In this document: positions 45,678 through 54,125 of the stretch, piece after piece
How the letters are laid out: the number at the start of each line of letters is the position of its first letter
Numbering within the stretch: the stretch's first letter is position 1
Assembly: GCF_002744735.1 (NCBI RefSeq)
Contig: NZ_KZ319339.1
Coordinates: forward strand, 1,488,001-1,552,000
DNA: 64,000 nt
Source: Marinobacter guineae
Lineage (GTDB): Bacteria; Pseudomonadota; Gammaproteobacteria; Pseudomonadales; Oleiphilaceae
Direction: 5' to 3'
Program-made: the position numbers and the translations under genes
The notes under the pieces: model-generated
The model's input: only the letters and a program-made list of their open reading frames with translations
The model's database searches: none
What the model was told of the DNA's origin: nothing

Positions 45678-48023
45678 TTATTGATCGAGCTTGACCACCC
45701 TCAAACGCAGCGCATTCACTATCACGCTGACCGAGGAAAGCGACATGGCGGCCGCTGCAAATATGGGGGACAGCAGTATGCCGAAAAACGGATACAGAAC
45801 CCCTGCCGCAATCGGAACGCCGGCGGAATTGTAGATAAAGGCAAAAAACAGGTTCTGCCGGATATTGCGCATGGTCGCCAGGGACAATCGCCGCGCTTCC
45901 ACAATCCCCATCAGATCCCCTCGCAATAAGGTTATACCGGCACTTTCAATGGCCACATCGGTGCCGGTGCCCATGGCCACACCGACATCCGCCGTTGCCA
46001 GGGCCGGCGCATCGTTAACGCCATCGCCGGCCATGACCACAACGCGGCCTTCATCTTTCAGGCGCTGGACAATCTTGCCCTTGTCTTCCGGCAGGACTTC
46101 CGCTTCCACTTCATCAATATGCAGTTTGCGGGCAACCGCTTCGGCGGATGTGCGGTTATCGCCGGTCAGCATAACCACGCGGATGCCTTCTTTCTGAAGG
46201 GCTGAAATGGCAGCTTCGGTGGTTTCCTTCACCGGGTCGGAGATGGCAAGCAGACCGGCCACTTTGCCGTCGACGGCCGCGAAAATCACAGTGGCCCCAT
46301 CCCTTCGGAGCTGGTCGGCCTCTGTTTCAAAATCAGCCGTATCTACCCCTTCGGAGTCCATCAACAGGCGGTTGCCAATCAGTACCTGCTGCCCCTCAAT
46401 CTTCCCGGTCACCCCCTTGCCGTTCGGGGAATCGAAGCCCTCAGCATCCGGCAGCGTCAGGTCCATGCTCTTGGCTTTGTCGAGAATGGCATGGGCCAGC
46501 GGGTGCTCACTGCCCTTCTCCAGGCCGCCGGCAAATCGCATCAGCTCTTCCTCGCTGACTCCCTCGGCCGGAACCAGCTTTGTTACCTGAGGCTTGCCTT
46601 CGGTCAATGTGCCGGTCTTGTCCACCACCACAGTGTCCACCTTTTCCATACGCTCCAGGGCTTCCGCATCACGGATAAGCACGCCACTTTGGGCACCCCG
46701 GCCAACACCGACCATGATGGACATGGGGGTTGCCAGACCCAGTGCACAGGGGCAGGCAATGATCAGGACGCTCACCGCTGCAATTAGGCCAAACGCCATG
46801 GGCGGTGTTGGCCCGAGGAAGGACCAGGCAATAAAGGCAATAATGGCGATCAGGATCACGGCCGGCACAAAGTAACCCGCCACCTTGTCGGCCAGGCCCT
46901 GGATCGGCGCGCGGCTGCGCTGGGCGCTGGCCACCATCTGCACAATCTGGGACAGCATGGTATCCCGGCCCACCTTGTCAGCCCGCATGATAAAGCTGCC
47001 CTGCTCGTTAATGCTGCCACCGATCACCTGGTCGCCGGATTTCTTGCTGACCGCCAGAGGCTCGCCGGTCACCATGGATTCATCGACATTGGAACTGCCC
47101 TCAAGCACCTCGCCGTCCAGCGGCACCTTGTCCCCCGGCCGAACCCGCAGGCGGTCGCCAACCTTTACCTGATCCAGCGACACATCGGCCTCGCCACCGT
47201 CATCATCCAGTTTTCTGGCGGTAGCGGGAGCCAGATCCAGCAAGGCTTTGATGGCGCCTGAGGTTTTCTCCCGGGCTCGCAGTTCCAGCACCTGCCCAAG
47301 CAATACCAGTACCACGATGACCGCTGCTGCTTCGAAATACACGGCAACCGAGCCGTCGTCCTGCCGGAAGGCATCGGGGAAAATCTGTGGCGCCAGTGTC
47401 GCTACCAGGCTATAGATCAACGCCACCCCGGTACCAATGGATATCAGCGTGAACATGTTCAGATTACGACTAACCACGGATTTCCAACCCCGGACAAAGA
47501 AGGGCCAGCCACACCAGAGCACGACCGGCGTTGCCAACACCATCTGAATCCAGTTGGACATCTGCGGCGCCACGATGTGATCAAGCCCGGTCAGGTGCCC
47601 ACCCATTTCAAGCACCAGTACCGGCAGGGTCAGAACCAGTCCGATCCAGAATCGGCGGGTCATATCCGTGAGCTCTGCGGAGGGCCCGTCATCCAGGCTT
47701 ACCTGCTCCGGTTCCAGAGCCATGCCGCAGATGGGGCAGTCTCCCGGCCCCTGCTGGCGAATCTCCGGATGCATGGGGCAGGTATACATGGTGCCCGGTG
47801 CAACCGGCTCTTCCCGCTTTTGCTCCTCACCGAGGTACTGGTCCGGGTTTTCGTCAAACCGTGACTGGCAGCGTGACGAGCAGAAGTACCAGGTTTTACC
47901 ACCGTGCTGACTTCGATGCTCTGCCGTGTGCGGATCCACCGACATGCCGCAGACCGGATCCTTGACGGAGTGCTCTCCGGACTCCTCGTGGTCATGATGA
48001 TGGGCGTGCTGGTGTTCAGCCAT
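45678..48023 (-). CDS. copA: Copper-exporting P1B-type ATPase
   Basis: 781 residues from the ATG at 48023 ([14 protein letters not shown], a His-rich start). There is no HMA domain; a YHS domain (DPVCGMSVD...[11 protein letters not shown]) and a heavy-metal-binding motif (YTCPMHPEI...[10 protein letters not shown]) replace it. Motifs [16 protein letters not shown] (helix 6), [11 protein letters not shown] and [11 protein letters not shown] are intact. It exports Cu(I) from the cytoplasm. The gene overlaps the upstream small membrane protein gene by 8 bases. Confidence 0.93.
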   Translation of the reverse strand: MAEHQHAHHHDHEESGEHSVKDPVCGMSVDPHTAEHRSQHGGKTWYFCSSRCQSRFDENPDQYLGEEQKREEPVAPGTMYTCPMHPEIRQQGPGDCPICGMALEPEQVSLDDGPSAELTDMTRRFWIGLVLTLPVLVLEMGGHLTGLDHIVAPQMSNWIQMVLATPVVLWCGWPFFVRGWKSVVSRNLNMFTLISIGTGVALIYSLVATLAPQIFPDAFRQDDGSVAVYFEAAAVIVVLVLLGQVLELRAREKTSGAIKALLDLAPATARKLDDDGGEADVSLDQVKVGDRLRVRPGDKVPLDGEVLEGSSNVDESMVTGEPLAVSKKSGDQVIGGSINEQGSFIMRADKVGRDTMLSQIVQMVASAQRSRAPIQGLADKVAGYFVPAVILIAIIAFIAWSFLGPTPPMAFGLIAAVSVLIIACPCALGLATPMSIMVGVGRGAQSGVLIRDAEALERMEKVDTVVVDKTGTLTEGKPQVTKLVPAEGVSEEELMRFAGGLEKGSEHPLAHAILDKAKSMDLTLPDAEGFDSPNGKGVTGKIEGQQVLIGNRLLMDSEGVDTADFETEADQLRRDGATVIFAAVDGKVAGLLAISDPVKETTEAAISALQKEGIRVVMLTGDNRTSAEAVARKLHIDEVEAEVLPEDKGKIVQRLKDEGRVVVMAGDGVNDAPALATADVGVAMGTGTDVAIESAGITLLRGDLMGIVEARRLSLATMRNIRQNLFFAFIYNSAGVPIAAGVLYPFFGILLSPIFAAAAMSLSSVSVIVNALRLRVVKLDQ

Positions 48024-48243
48024 TTCGGTCTCCAGTCTTATCTGCCGGCCAATCCGCAAAGGCGATGAAATAGAGCAGAACCAGGTTAACGATGGGAATC
48101 AGTATCAGGACGCCCATCCAACCCGGATACCCCGTGCGCTTGCAAATACGCCAGGCCGGGATGACGACGACGATGGCAATCACCAGCATCCACAGCCAGT
48201 GCCCTGCCCACATGGTATTACCAAACATATTACCTTCCATCAT
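48016..48243 (-). CDS. Small membrane protein of the copper cluster
   Basis: 75 residues from the ATG at 48243 (GTGGAGGG upstream). A Met-rich N-terminus ([19 protein letters not shown]) may bind copper. Two hydrophobic helices enclose the loop [11 protein letters not shown], and it ends [12 protein letters not shown]. The [27 protein letters not shown] segment resembles DUF805-like or other two-helix proteins near cop genes. Its coupling to the ATPase gene suggests a role in copper delivery or ATPase assembly; this is inference. Confidence 0.65.
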   Translation of the reverse strand: MMEGNMFGNTMWAGHWLWMLVIAIVVVIPAWRICKRTGYPGWMGVLILIPIVNLVLLYFIAFADWPADKTGDRNG

Positions 48244-48273
48244 GGCACTGCCCTCCACGTCGAATGCTGGTTA

Positions 48274-49626
48274 TTAATGATGATGCGCATGAGATTCCTC
48301 ATGACCCGATTGGCGGGAATTCTCGGACTTTTTCAGGAAAATCTGCTCAGCTACTGCGATCACGATCATCGTGACGACAGCCACGCCGATGACAAACGGG
48401 TCGGTATTCAGCTTGACCCAGACAAAGCCACCCAGCGCGAGCAGATCGAGAACAATGGCTATGGCTGGCACCCAGGCGTTGGCCTTTATGTCCTTGCGCA
48501 GATAGCGAAGTACCCCCCAATGAATGGCGACATCCATGATCAGGTAAAACACGATGCCCAGCGCGGCGATCCGGGAGAGGTCGAAGAAGGCGGTAAGGAC
48601 CAATCCCAAGACTACAGTGTAGACCAGCGTGTGCTTCTGGATGCTGCCCGGCATGCCGAAATGACTGTGGGGAACCAGTTTCATTTCCGTCAGCATCGCC
48701 AGCATTCGCGAGACAGCAAAGATGCTCGCGAGAATGCCTCCGGCTGTGGCCATCATGGCAATGGCTACCGTAAACCAGACAGCGTATTCCCCCAGTGCCG
48801 GGCGCGCGGCAGCGGCAAGGGAGTAATCCTGCGTCTTGATGATTTCAGCCAGCGACAGATTGCTGGCGACGGCAAATCCGACCAGGGTGTAGATCACCAC
48901 GCAGGCCGCAATAGATATCACGATGGCACGCCCAACATTCCGTTTGGGGTCTATTACCTCGGAGCCGCTGTTGGTAATGGTGGTAAAGCCCTTGAAGGCC
49001 AGAATTCCGAGTGCGGTTGCACCCAGGAAATTACCAATCGTTCCGGCCTCTCCCGGGCTCGAGAAGTCAACTGACAGGCTATCGGCAACCCAGACACCCA
49101 CCAGCCCGAAAATCAGTATGCCCCCGATCTTCAGGATCCCGATAAAGGAAGCCACACCCTGAATCATCCGGTTGCCCAACAGGTTGATCAGAAAGGCAGC
49201 CAGAATGAGAGACACCCCGAGAATGGGCACCATAAGGCCGCTATCGTCACCACCGAAAAGCTGCATGGTGTAGGAGCCGAAGGTGCGGGCCAGAAAACTC
49301 TGGGCAATCACCATGGAAAAGTACATCAGCAAGGCATTGAACGCGGTTGGTAGCCGGTTTCCGTAGGCCTTGTGCAGGTACATGCCGATGCCGCCGGCCG
49401 AGGGGTATGCATTGGATATTTTAATGTAGGAGTAGGCGCTGAAGCTGACAATCACGGCAGCGGCCAGGAACGCCAGCGGGAAAAGAACGCCCGTCATCTG
49501 CGCCATCTGCCCGGTCAGTGCAAAGATACCAGCGCCAATCATGACGCCGGTTCCCAGCATAACGGTTCCGGGCAGGCTAAGACTGCCTTCTTGATAGCGC
49601 GTGGTTCTGTCCTGCTCCGTGGTCAT
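48274..49626 (-). CDS. APC-superfamily amino-acid permease-like transporter in the copper cluster
   Basis: 450 residues, twelve hydrophobic helices. GTVMLGTGVMIGAGIFALTGQM is the APC helix-1 signature with the unwound Gly segment; GNFLGATALGILAFKGFTTITNSGSEVIDPKRN is the helix-6/loop region. The C-terminus is His-rich (GHEESHAHHH), unusual for the family and suggestive of metal contact. It sits between an HMA-like small protein and copper genes on the same strand, 24 bases after the former. Substrate is unknown; an amino acid or a metal-linked solute is possible. Confidence 0.8.
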   Translation of the reverse strand: MTTEQDRTTRYQEGSLSLPGTVMLGTGVMIGAGIFALTGQMAQMTGVLFPLAFLAAAVIVSFSAYSYIKISNAYPSAGGIGMYLHKAYGNRLPTAFNALLMYFSMVIAQSFLARTFGSYTMQLFGGDDSGLMVPILGVSLILAAFLINLLGNRMIQGVASFIGILKIGGILIFGLVGVWVADSLSVDFSSPGEAGTIGNFLGATALGILAFKGFTTITNSGSEVIDPKRNVGRAIVISIAACVVIYTLVGFAVASNLSLAEIIKTQDYSLAAAARPALGEYAVWFTVAIAMMATAGGILASIFAVSRMLAMLTEMKLVPHSHFGMPGSIQKHTLVYTVVLGLVLTAFFDLSRIAALGIVFYLIMDVAIHWGVLRYLRKDIKANAWVPAIAIVLDLLALGGFVWVKLNTDPFVIGVAVVTMIVIAVAEQIFLKKSENSRQSGHEESHAHHH

Positions 49627-49650
49627 TCAACCTCCTGTTATTTCTTACAT

Positions 49651-50007
49651 CTATTTGCGCTTCATAGGTGGGATCTTCGAACAGCAAAACGGCTCATGTT
49701 TGGCATTGGCCCGGACGTTGTCGTCGGTAAACCGGTACCACGCCAGTTTTCGTCCAGTCCACCACCCGGTCTTCAAACGGCCTCCGTAGGCATTGACCAA
49801 CTCCAGTAGCTCGTCAATGGACCAATGGGTCCCATCGTAGACGACATGCAGCTGGTCGCCGGGTTTGCGCTCGGCAAAATCCACACAGGGGTGATGGTTG
49901 AGTTCGTGGATGAAATCGTCCCACTGACTCTCTCCAAGGCCTTCGACGGTCAGTTTCCGGCGTAACAGAAACTGCTCCTGATTAGTCGCTTTGTGGGCTT
50001 TGCTCAT
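49651..50007 (-). CDS. Uncharacterised HMA-like small protein of the copper cluster
   Basis: 118 residues from the ATG at 50007 (GAGAGGTG upstream). RRKLTVEGLGESQWDDFIHELNHHPCVDFAERKPGDQLHVVYDGTHWSIDELLELVNAYGGRLKTGWW fits a beta-alpha-beta-beta-alpha-beta ferredoxin-like fold, as in metallochaperones, but the CxxC loop is missing. A C-terminal tail has HEPFCC and a Cys lies in HHPC. A CTGAA direct repeat is 52 bases upstream, so it is likely copper-induced and leads the operon with the APC permease. The family is not recognised. Confidence 0.6.
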   Translation of the reverse strand: MSKAHKATNQEQFLLRRKLTVEGLGESQWDDFIHELNHHPCVDFAERKPGDQLHVVYDGTHWSIDELLELVNAYGGRLKTGWWTGRKLAWYRFTDDNVRANAKHEPFCCSKIPPMKRK

Positions 50008-50058
50008 GGGATTGCACCTCTCCGACTGGTGACTTCCTCTCTATCACAACATCCCAAC

Positions 50059-50074
50059 CTGAATTGCGACTGAA
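50059..50074 (-). promoter_or_regulatory. Direct-repeat box B (putative CopR site)
   Basis: CTGAA-TTGCGA-CTGAA followed by AATGGAGC on the plus strand; the minus strand reads TTCAG-N6-TTCAG. It is 52 bases before the HMA-like gene start and lies after the terminator of the copAB operon, marking a separate promoter. Confidence 0.7.
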
Positions 50075-50122
50075 AATGGAGCGCCTATTCAAATGGATTT
50101 GACGTACATCAAATCATAGGCG

Positions 50123-50152
50123 AAAAACGGGCCCAAGAAATTCCTGGGCCCG
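50123..50152 (-). terminator. Rho-independent terminator of the cupredoxin-copA-copB operon
   Basis: On the minus strand CGGGCCCA pairs with TGGGCCCG around a 9-base loop, followed by TTTTT. It lies just past the copB stop at 50165. Confidence 0.85.
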
Positions 50153-50164
50153 CTGGAACCGAAA

Positions 50165-50914
50165 TCAGAATGCGATGCGAGCGCCGATCACAGCGAACCA
50201 GTCTTCGGTCCCACCTCCATCGGCTTCGGCAAAATCGGCGGTATCGCCGTATTTGCGCTCATGCACCACCCCGACATAGGGGGAGAACGCACGATCAACC
50301 AGGTCATAGCTCAGCCTGAGGCCGGTTTCGGTAGAAACCAGCCCCTTGCCAATGCCAATTGCCCGGTCTGCACTGAACGCCACGGTAGCATCCATTGTGG
50401 CCGAGAGGATCCAGTAGTTGGTCAGCAGCAACTCGTATTCGGCATCGAGCTCGGCGGAAGTTTCGCCCTCGTTGCTCACATACAGATTGGCATCCACCTC
50501 GAACCACTGCGGCGCCAGCCCGGCAACGCCCAGAACGGCGTAGGTACGGTCTGGCCCCTCGGGCGTGTCGAATCGCACACCCGCCTTGGCATCAAAGAAG
50601 TCGGAAATTGGAACCTGCCCGAGAAACTGGTTTTCCAATCCCTCGTAGGCCTGCTCCTCAATCGCGTACTCCCCTTTGGACAACCACCGGACTTTCAGAT
50701 CGTCGGTGCCGTAGAAAAAGTCGGCACTCCAGACACCCAGCTCTTCATCGTCATCGCTGTACCGGTATTCGAGTTCCTCGAACTGCATACCCCAGGAAGT
50801 CAGAGGCTGCTTCCGGTCGGTGGTGTCCGCAATCATTTCCTGAGCTGCTACCGCGGTTGGTATCAGTGCCGCGCCCAAAAGACTCACGACCACAAGAGAT
50901 CGGATACGACTCAT
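50165..50914 (-). CDS. copB: Copper resistance outer-membrane protein CopB
   Basis: 249 residues with a signal peptide (SLLGAALIPTAVAAQ). The beta-barrel pattern of CopB is present: WGMQFEELEYRYSDDDEELGVWSADFFYGTDDLKVRWLSKGEY, YELLLTNYWILSATMDA, and the end DWFAVIGARIAF with a terminal Phe. The Met/His-rich N-terminal part of many CopB proteins is absent, so it is a short form. It starts 4 bases inside the copA oxidase gene (ATGA). Confidence 0.88.
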   Translation of the reverse strand: MSRIRSLVVVSLLGAALIPTAVAAQEMIADTTDRKQPLTSWGMQFEELEYRYSDDDEELGVWSADFFYGTDDLKVRWLSKGEYAIEEQAYEGLENQFLGQVPISDFFDAKAGVRFDTPEGPDRTYAVLGVAGLAPQWFEVDANLYVSNEGETSAELDAEYELLLTNYWILSATMDATVAFSADRAIGIGKGLVSTETGLRLSYDLVDRAFSPYVGVVHERKYGDTADFAEADGGGTEDWFAVIGARIAF

Positions 50915-52620
50915 GCATCACCTCCTTCTTCGATCGCAACATCTGCCTTTGCCTGGGTAGAATCAGGCCCGCCCTCAACGATCACCTTGCGGAACATACC
51001 GGCTGCCGCGTGGTAAGACAGGTGACAATGGAACGCCCACTGACCCGGCGCATCGACTTCGGTTTCCATATACACCGTGGTGCCTGGCTGAACGCTGACA
51101 GTATGCTTCACGGGGTTCCACTCACCAGCGCCGACATCCAGGATCGACCACATGCCATGAAGATGCATGGGATGGGTCATCATGGTGGTATTGACGAACT
51201 TGAAGCGGACGCGCTCGCCGTATTTCAGGCGGATAGGGTCGGCATCTTCGTATTTCACGCCGTTGATGCTCCAGCTGTAACGCTCCATGTTGCCGGTCAG
51301 GCGCAGCTCGATCTCCCGGGTCGGCTCCCGGTCTTCATAAAGTGGGTTCTGGGCTTTCAAGTCTGCATAGGACAGGAACTTGCCGCCATTAGCCGCGGTA
51401 GGCACAAGACCACTACCCTTGGCGTAGAACGGATCGCTTGGAACTTCTTGCGAAGTCGCCATCGACCCCTGGTCCATGCCTGCCATACCCGAATGATCCA
51501 TTCCCTGCATAGTCGAATGGTCCATACCAGACATCTCCGGCGAGCCACTCATATCCATGCTGCCATGATCCATGCCGGGCATGCTGCCCATATCGGCCAT
51601 GGTCAGGCGCGCTGGTTCACGCATTTCGGGAACCGTGGACTCCATTCCTTCCTCCGGCGCCAGCGTTGCCCTGGCATAGCCTGAACGGCCCATGGACTCG
51701 GCGAAGATCGTATATGCCTGGGCGTCTTTCGGGCGGACGATTACGTCGTAGGTCTCGGCCACGCCGATTCGGAATTCATCCACTGTAACCGGCTGAACGT
51801 TGTTTCCGTCCGACTGAACAACGGTCATATCCAGACCAGGAATCCGCACGTCGAAATAGGTCACGGCGGAGGAATTGATGAACCGGAGCCGGATGCGCTC
51901 TCCGGGCTCAAACAGACCAGTCCAGTTCTGTTCCGGGCCCATGCCGTTGATCATGCCGGTAAAGCCCTGCAAGTCCTCGACATCCGCTTTCATCATGCGC
52001 ATGTCGCCCCACGCCATTCGGTCCTGGATGGTGCTCATCAGTCCGTTTGCGGAGGCGTCCGAGAAGAATTCACCCACCGTTTGCTGCTGACGATTGTAGT
52101 AATCCGGCATCATTTTCAGGTTCCGCATGATGCGGTCACCGGAGTGGGAGTGCTTGTCGGTCAGTTGAATCACGTATTCGCGATCATACCGGAAGGGTTC
52201 CCTCCCCTCTGGCTCAATGACGATCGAACCAAAGGCGCCGTCCGGCTCCTGGAAACCGGAATGGCTATGAAACCAATAGGTTCCAGACTGGACAATCGGA
52301 AACTCGTAGGTGAAGGTCTCACCCGGTTTGATACCGGGGAAGCTGATACCGGGAACGCCATCCTGGTCATAGGGAAGGATCAGTCCGTGCCAATGGATGG
52401 ATGTCATTTCATCCAGGTTGTTGGTCACATTAATCGTTGCGATTTCTCCTTCCTTGAACCGCAGCACCGGTCCCGGTGAGGCGCCGTTGTAGCCAATACC
52501 CTCTTTCACAAAATCACCGGTATCGATCATCACGCGGTCAACGGTGATATTGTATTCACCGGCAGACGCCATTGCAGGCAGAAGGAGCCCGAGGGCCCCT
52601 GCCATAAGGAATTTTCTCAT
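50911..52620 (-). CDS. copA: Copper resistance multicopper oxidase CopA
   Basis: 569 residues. A Sec-type signal peptide (LGLLLPAMASAG) precedes three cupredoxin domains. Copper motifs are SIHWHGLI, WFHSHSG, HPMHLHGMW and HCHLSYHAAAGM. A Met/His-rich insert with repeated MDHS and GMDH units (about residues 345-390) binds Cu(I), as in PcoA/CopA. The signal lacks a twin Arg, which is unusual since CopA oxidases are normally Tat exported. It oxidises and sequesters periplasmic copper with CopB. Confidence 0.93.
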   Translation of the reverse strand: MRKFLMAGALGLLLPAMASAGEYNITVDRVMIDTGDFVKEGIGYNGASPGPVLRFKEGEIATINVTNNLDEMTSIHWHGLILPYDQDGVPGISFPGIKPGETFTYEFPIVQSGTYWFHSHSGFQEPDGAFGSIVIEPEGREPFRYDREYVIQLTDKHSHSGDRIMRNLKMMPDYYNRQQQTVGEFFSDASANGLMSTIQDRMAWGDMRMMKADVEDLQGFTGMINGMGPEQNWTGLFEPGERIRLRFINSSAVTYFDVRIPGLDMTVVQSDGNNVQPVTVDEFRIGVAETYDVIVRPKDAQAYTIFAESMGRSGYARATLAPEEGMESTVPEMREPARLTMADMGSMPGMDHGSMDMSGSPEMSGMDHSTMQGMDHSGMAGMDQGSMATSQEVPSDPFYAKGSGLVPTAANGGKFLSYADLKAQNPLYEDREPTREIELRLTGNMERYSWSINGVKYEDADPIRLKYGERVRFKFVNTTMMTHPMHLHGMWSILDVGAGEWNPVKHTVSVQPGTTVYMETEVDAPGQWAFHCHLSYHAAAGMFRKVIVEGGPDSTQAKADVAIEEGGDA

Positions 52621-52698
52621 TACCTGGTTACTCCTGAAGTACTGCTCGGGGAGCCCCGGAAGGTGGCGCTCCCTTTTATCTCATCTCGGGGGGAGGGG

Positions 52699-53259
52699 TC
52701 AGTGTGCACTGGCCTGGGTGTCAGCCACGGAATCGAAGTTCACGTCGCCATACATACCGGACTGATAGTGGCCCGGGATGTTGCACGCAAATTCCATGTT
52801 GGTGGCGGTGCTAAATGTCCAGACGATTTCCTTCTTCTGGCCCGGCTCAAGCAGTACGCTGTTGGGATCGTCGTGCTTCATCGAATGGCCATTGCCCATG
52901 TCCATGCTCATCATGTCCTCATTGAGTTTGCCACCCTGAATCACCCCGTGGTTCACCATCATCTTCATTTCATCCTGGTGGGCCGCGTGCATATCGGGGG
53001 TACCGATGTTGAATTCGTGCACCAGGTTACCCTTGTTCTCGATCACAAAACGCACGGTCTCGCCCCGAGTAACTTCAATGGCCTCCGGCTCATAGTAGTT
53101 ATCGCGCATATCCACTTGGATGGTGCGGGAAGCGTCGCCCGCCTTGCCCGGCTCACCAATGGTGGTACTGCCGTGGCCACTGCCATGGCTGCCTGCAGCA
53201 AAAGTAGTTGCTGTGATGGACATGGCCGCAGCCGCAACAATAAACTTTGATACATTCAT
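52699..53259 (-). CDS. Periplasmic cupredoxin (CopI-like)
   Basis: 186 residues with a signal peptide (AAAAMSITATTFAAGS). A His-rich start (GSHGSGHGS) leads to a type 1 copper domain with ligands His in NLVHEFN, then Cys and His in FACNIPGHYQSGM with Met. An insert rich in Met/His (EDMMSMDMGNGHSMKHDD) adds Cu(I) sites. It is the first gene of the cop operon and probably shuttles or buffers copper in the periplasm. Confidence 0.85.
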   Translation of the reverse strand: MNVSKFIVAAAAMSITATTFAAGSHGSGHGSTTIGEPGKAGDASRTIQVDMRDNYYEPEAIEVTRGETVRFVIENKGNLVHEFNIGTPDMHAAHQDEMKMMVNHGVIQGGKLNEDMMSMDMGNGHSMKHDDPNSVLLEPGQKKEIVWTFSTATNMEFACNIPGHYQSGMYGDVNFDSVADTQASAH

Positions 53260-53358
53260 CTGATCTTCTCCTATGAAATAATGTGCGTTCGAACGCCAGT
53301 CGGATCGCTCAAAAAATTGAGCAATGCCAATAAACGATTGCTACCATCGCCCACCAAC

Positions 53359-53374
53359 CTGAATTCATTCTGAA
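53359..53374 (-). promoter_or_regulatory. Direct-repeat box C (putative CopR site)
   Basis: CTGAA-TTCATT-CTGAA followed by AATG on the plus strand, the same orientation as boxes A and B relative to the minus-strand genes. It lies about 100 bases before the cupredoxin start. A small GCTCAA-AAAA-TTGAGC hairpin (53307-53322) lies between. Confidence 0.7.
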
Positions 53375-53393
53375 AATGACAAACTATTTAGGA

Positions 53394-53409
53394 TTCAGGC
53401 TGAGTTCAG
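53394..53409 (+). promoter_or_regulatory. Direct-repeat box D (putative CopR site) before the response regulator
   Basis: TTCAG-GCTGAG-TTCAG on the plus strand, the mirror orientation of box C, 50 bases before the response regulator ATG. The divergent pair C/D gives each direction its own site, consistent with autoregulation. Confidence 0.7.
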
Positions 53410-53459
53410 GTTGGCCAGCGACACTGCCTCGCTGCGTAAAGCCCGAAAAGGACAGATTC

Positions 53460-54125
53460 ATGCGTTTATTACTCGTCGAAGATGACCGCTTGCTGGCTGA
53501 TGGGCTGAGCAGTCAGCTGGAGAAAGCGGGCTTCAGCGTGGATGCAACCTATACCGCAAAAGAAGCGTTGATCCTGGCTGAGCAGGAAGATTACCGCGCT
53601 GTGGTCCTGGATCTGGGCCTGCCTGATGGCAACGGCCTGGATGTGCTGAGAAAGTGGCGCATGAACCGTATCGGCTTTCCGGTACTGATTCTGACCGCAA
53701 GGGGTGACTGGCAGGATAAGGTGAATGGTCTGAAAGCCGGGGCAGACGACTACCTCGCCAAGCCCTTCCAGACAGAAGAACTGATCGCCCGCCTCAACGC
53801 CATCGTGCGCCGCAGCGAAGGCAGGGTTCATTCAGTGGTGAAAGCGGGCCGCTTCGAGCTGGACGAGAATCGGCAGAGCCTGAAACTGGACGACGGTACC
53901 GAACACACCTTGACCGGCACCGAGTTCCGTCTGTTGCGCTGCCTGATGAGCCGCCCGGGCCATGTCTTCTCGAAAGAGCAGCTGATGGAACAACTCTATA
54001 ACCTGAACGACAACCCGAGTGAAAACGTCATCGAGGCCTACATTCGAAGGCTGAGGAAGCTGGTAGGCAGCGATACCATCTCAACACGGCGCGGCCAGGG
54101 GTATCTGTTCAATGACGCTGTTTAG
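53460..54125 (+). CDS. copR: OmpR-family response regulator of the copper locus (CopR-like)
   Basis: 221 residues from the ATG at 53460 (AAAAGGAC upstream). Receiver residues: ED near 8, phospho-Asp in AVVLDLGLPDGNGLDVL, Thr in LILTARGD, Lys in DYLAKPF. The C-terminal winged helix ends TRRGQGYLF. It overlaps the kinase gene by 14 bases. Placement divergent from the cupredoxin-copAB operon, with a repeat element on both sides, makes copper response the most likely role; by sequence it is also near QseB/PmrA. Confidence 0.85.
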   Translation: MRLLLVEDDRLLADGLSSQLEKAGFSVDATYTAKEALILAEQEDYRAVVLDLGLPDGNGLDVLRKWRMNRIGFPVLILTARGDWQDKVNGLKAGADDYLAKPFQTEELIARLNAIVRRSEGRVHSVVKAGRFELDENRQSLKLDDGTEHTLTGTEFRLLRCLMSRPGHVFSKEQLMEQLYNLNDNPSENVIEAYIRRLRKLVGSDTISTRRGQGYLFNDAV

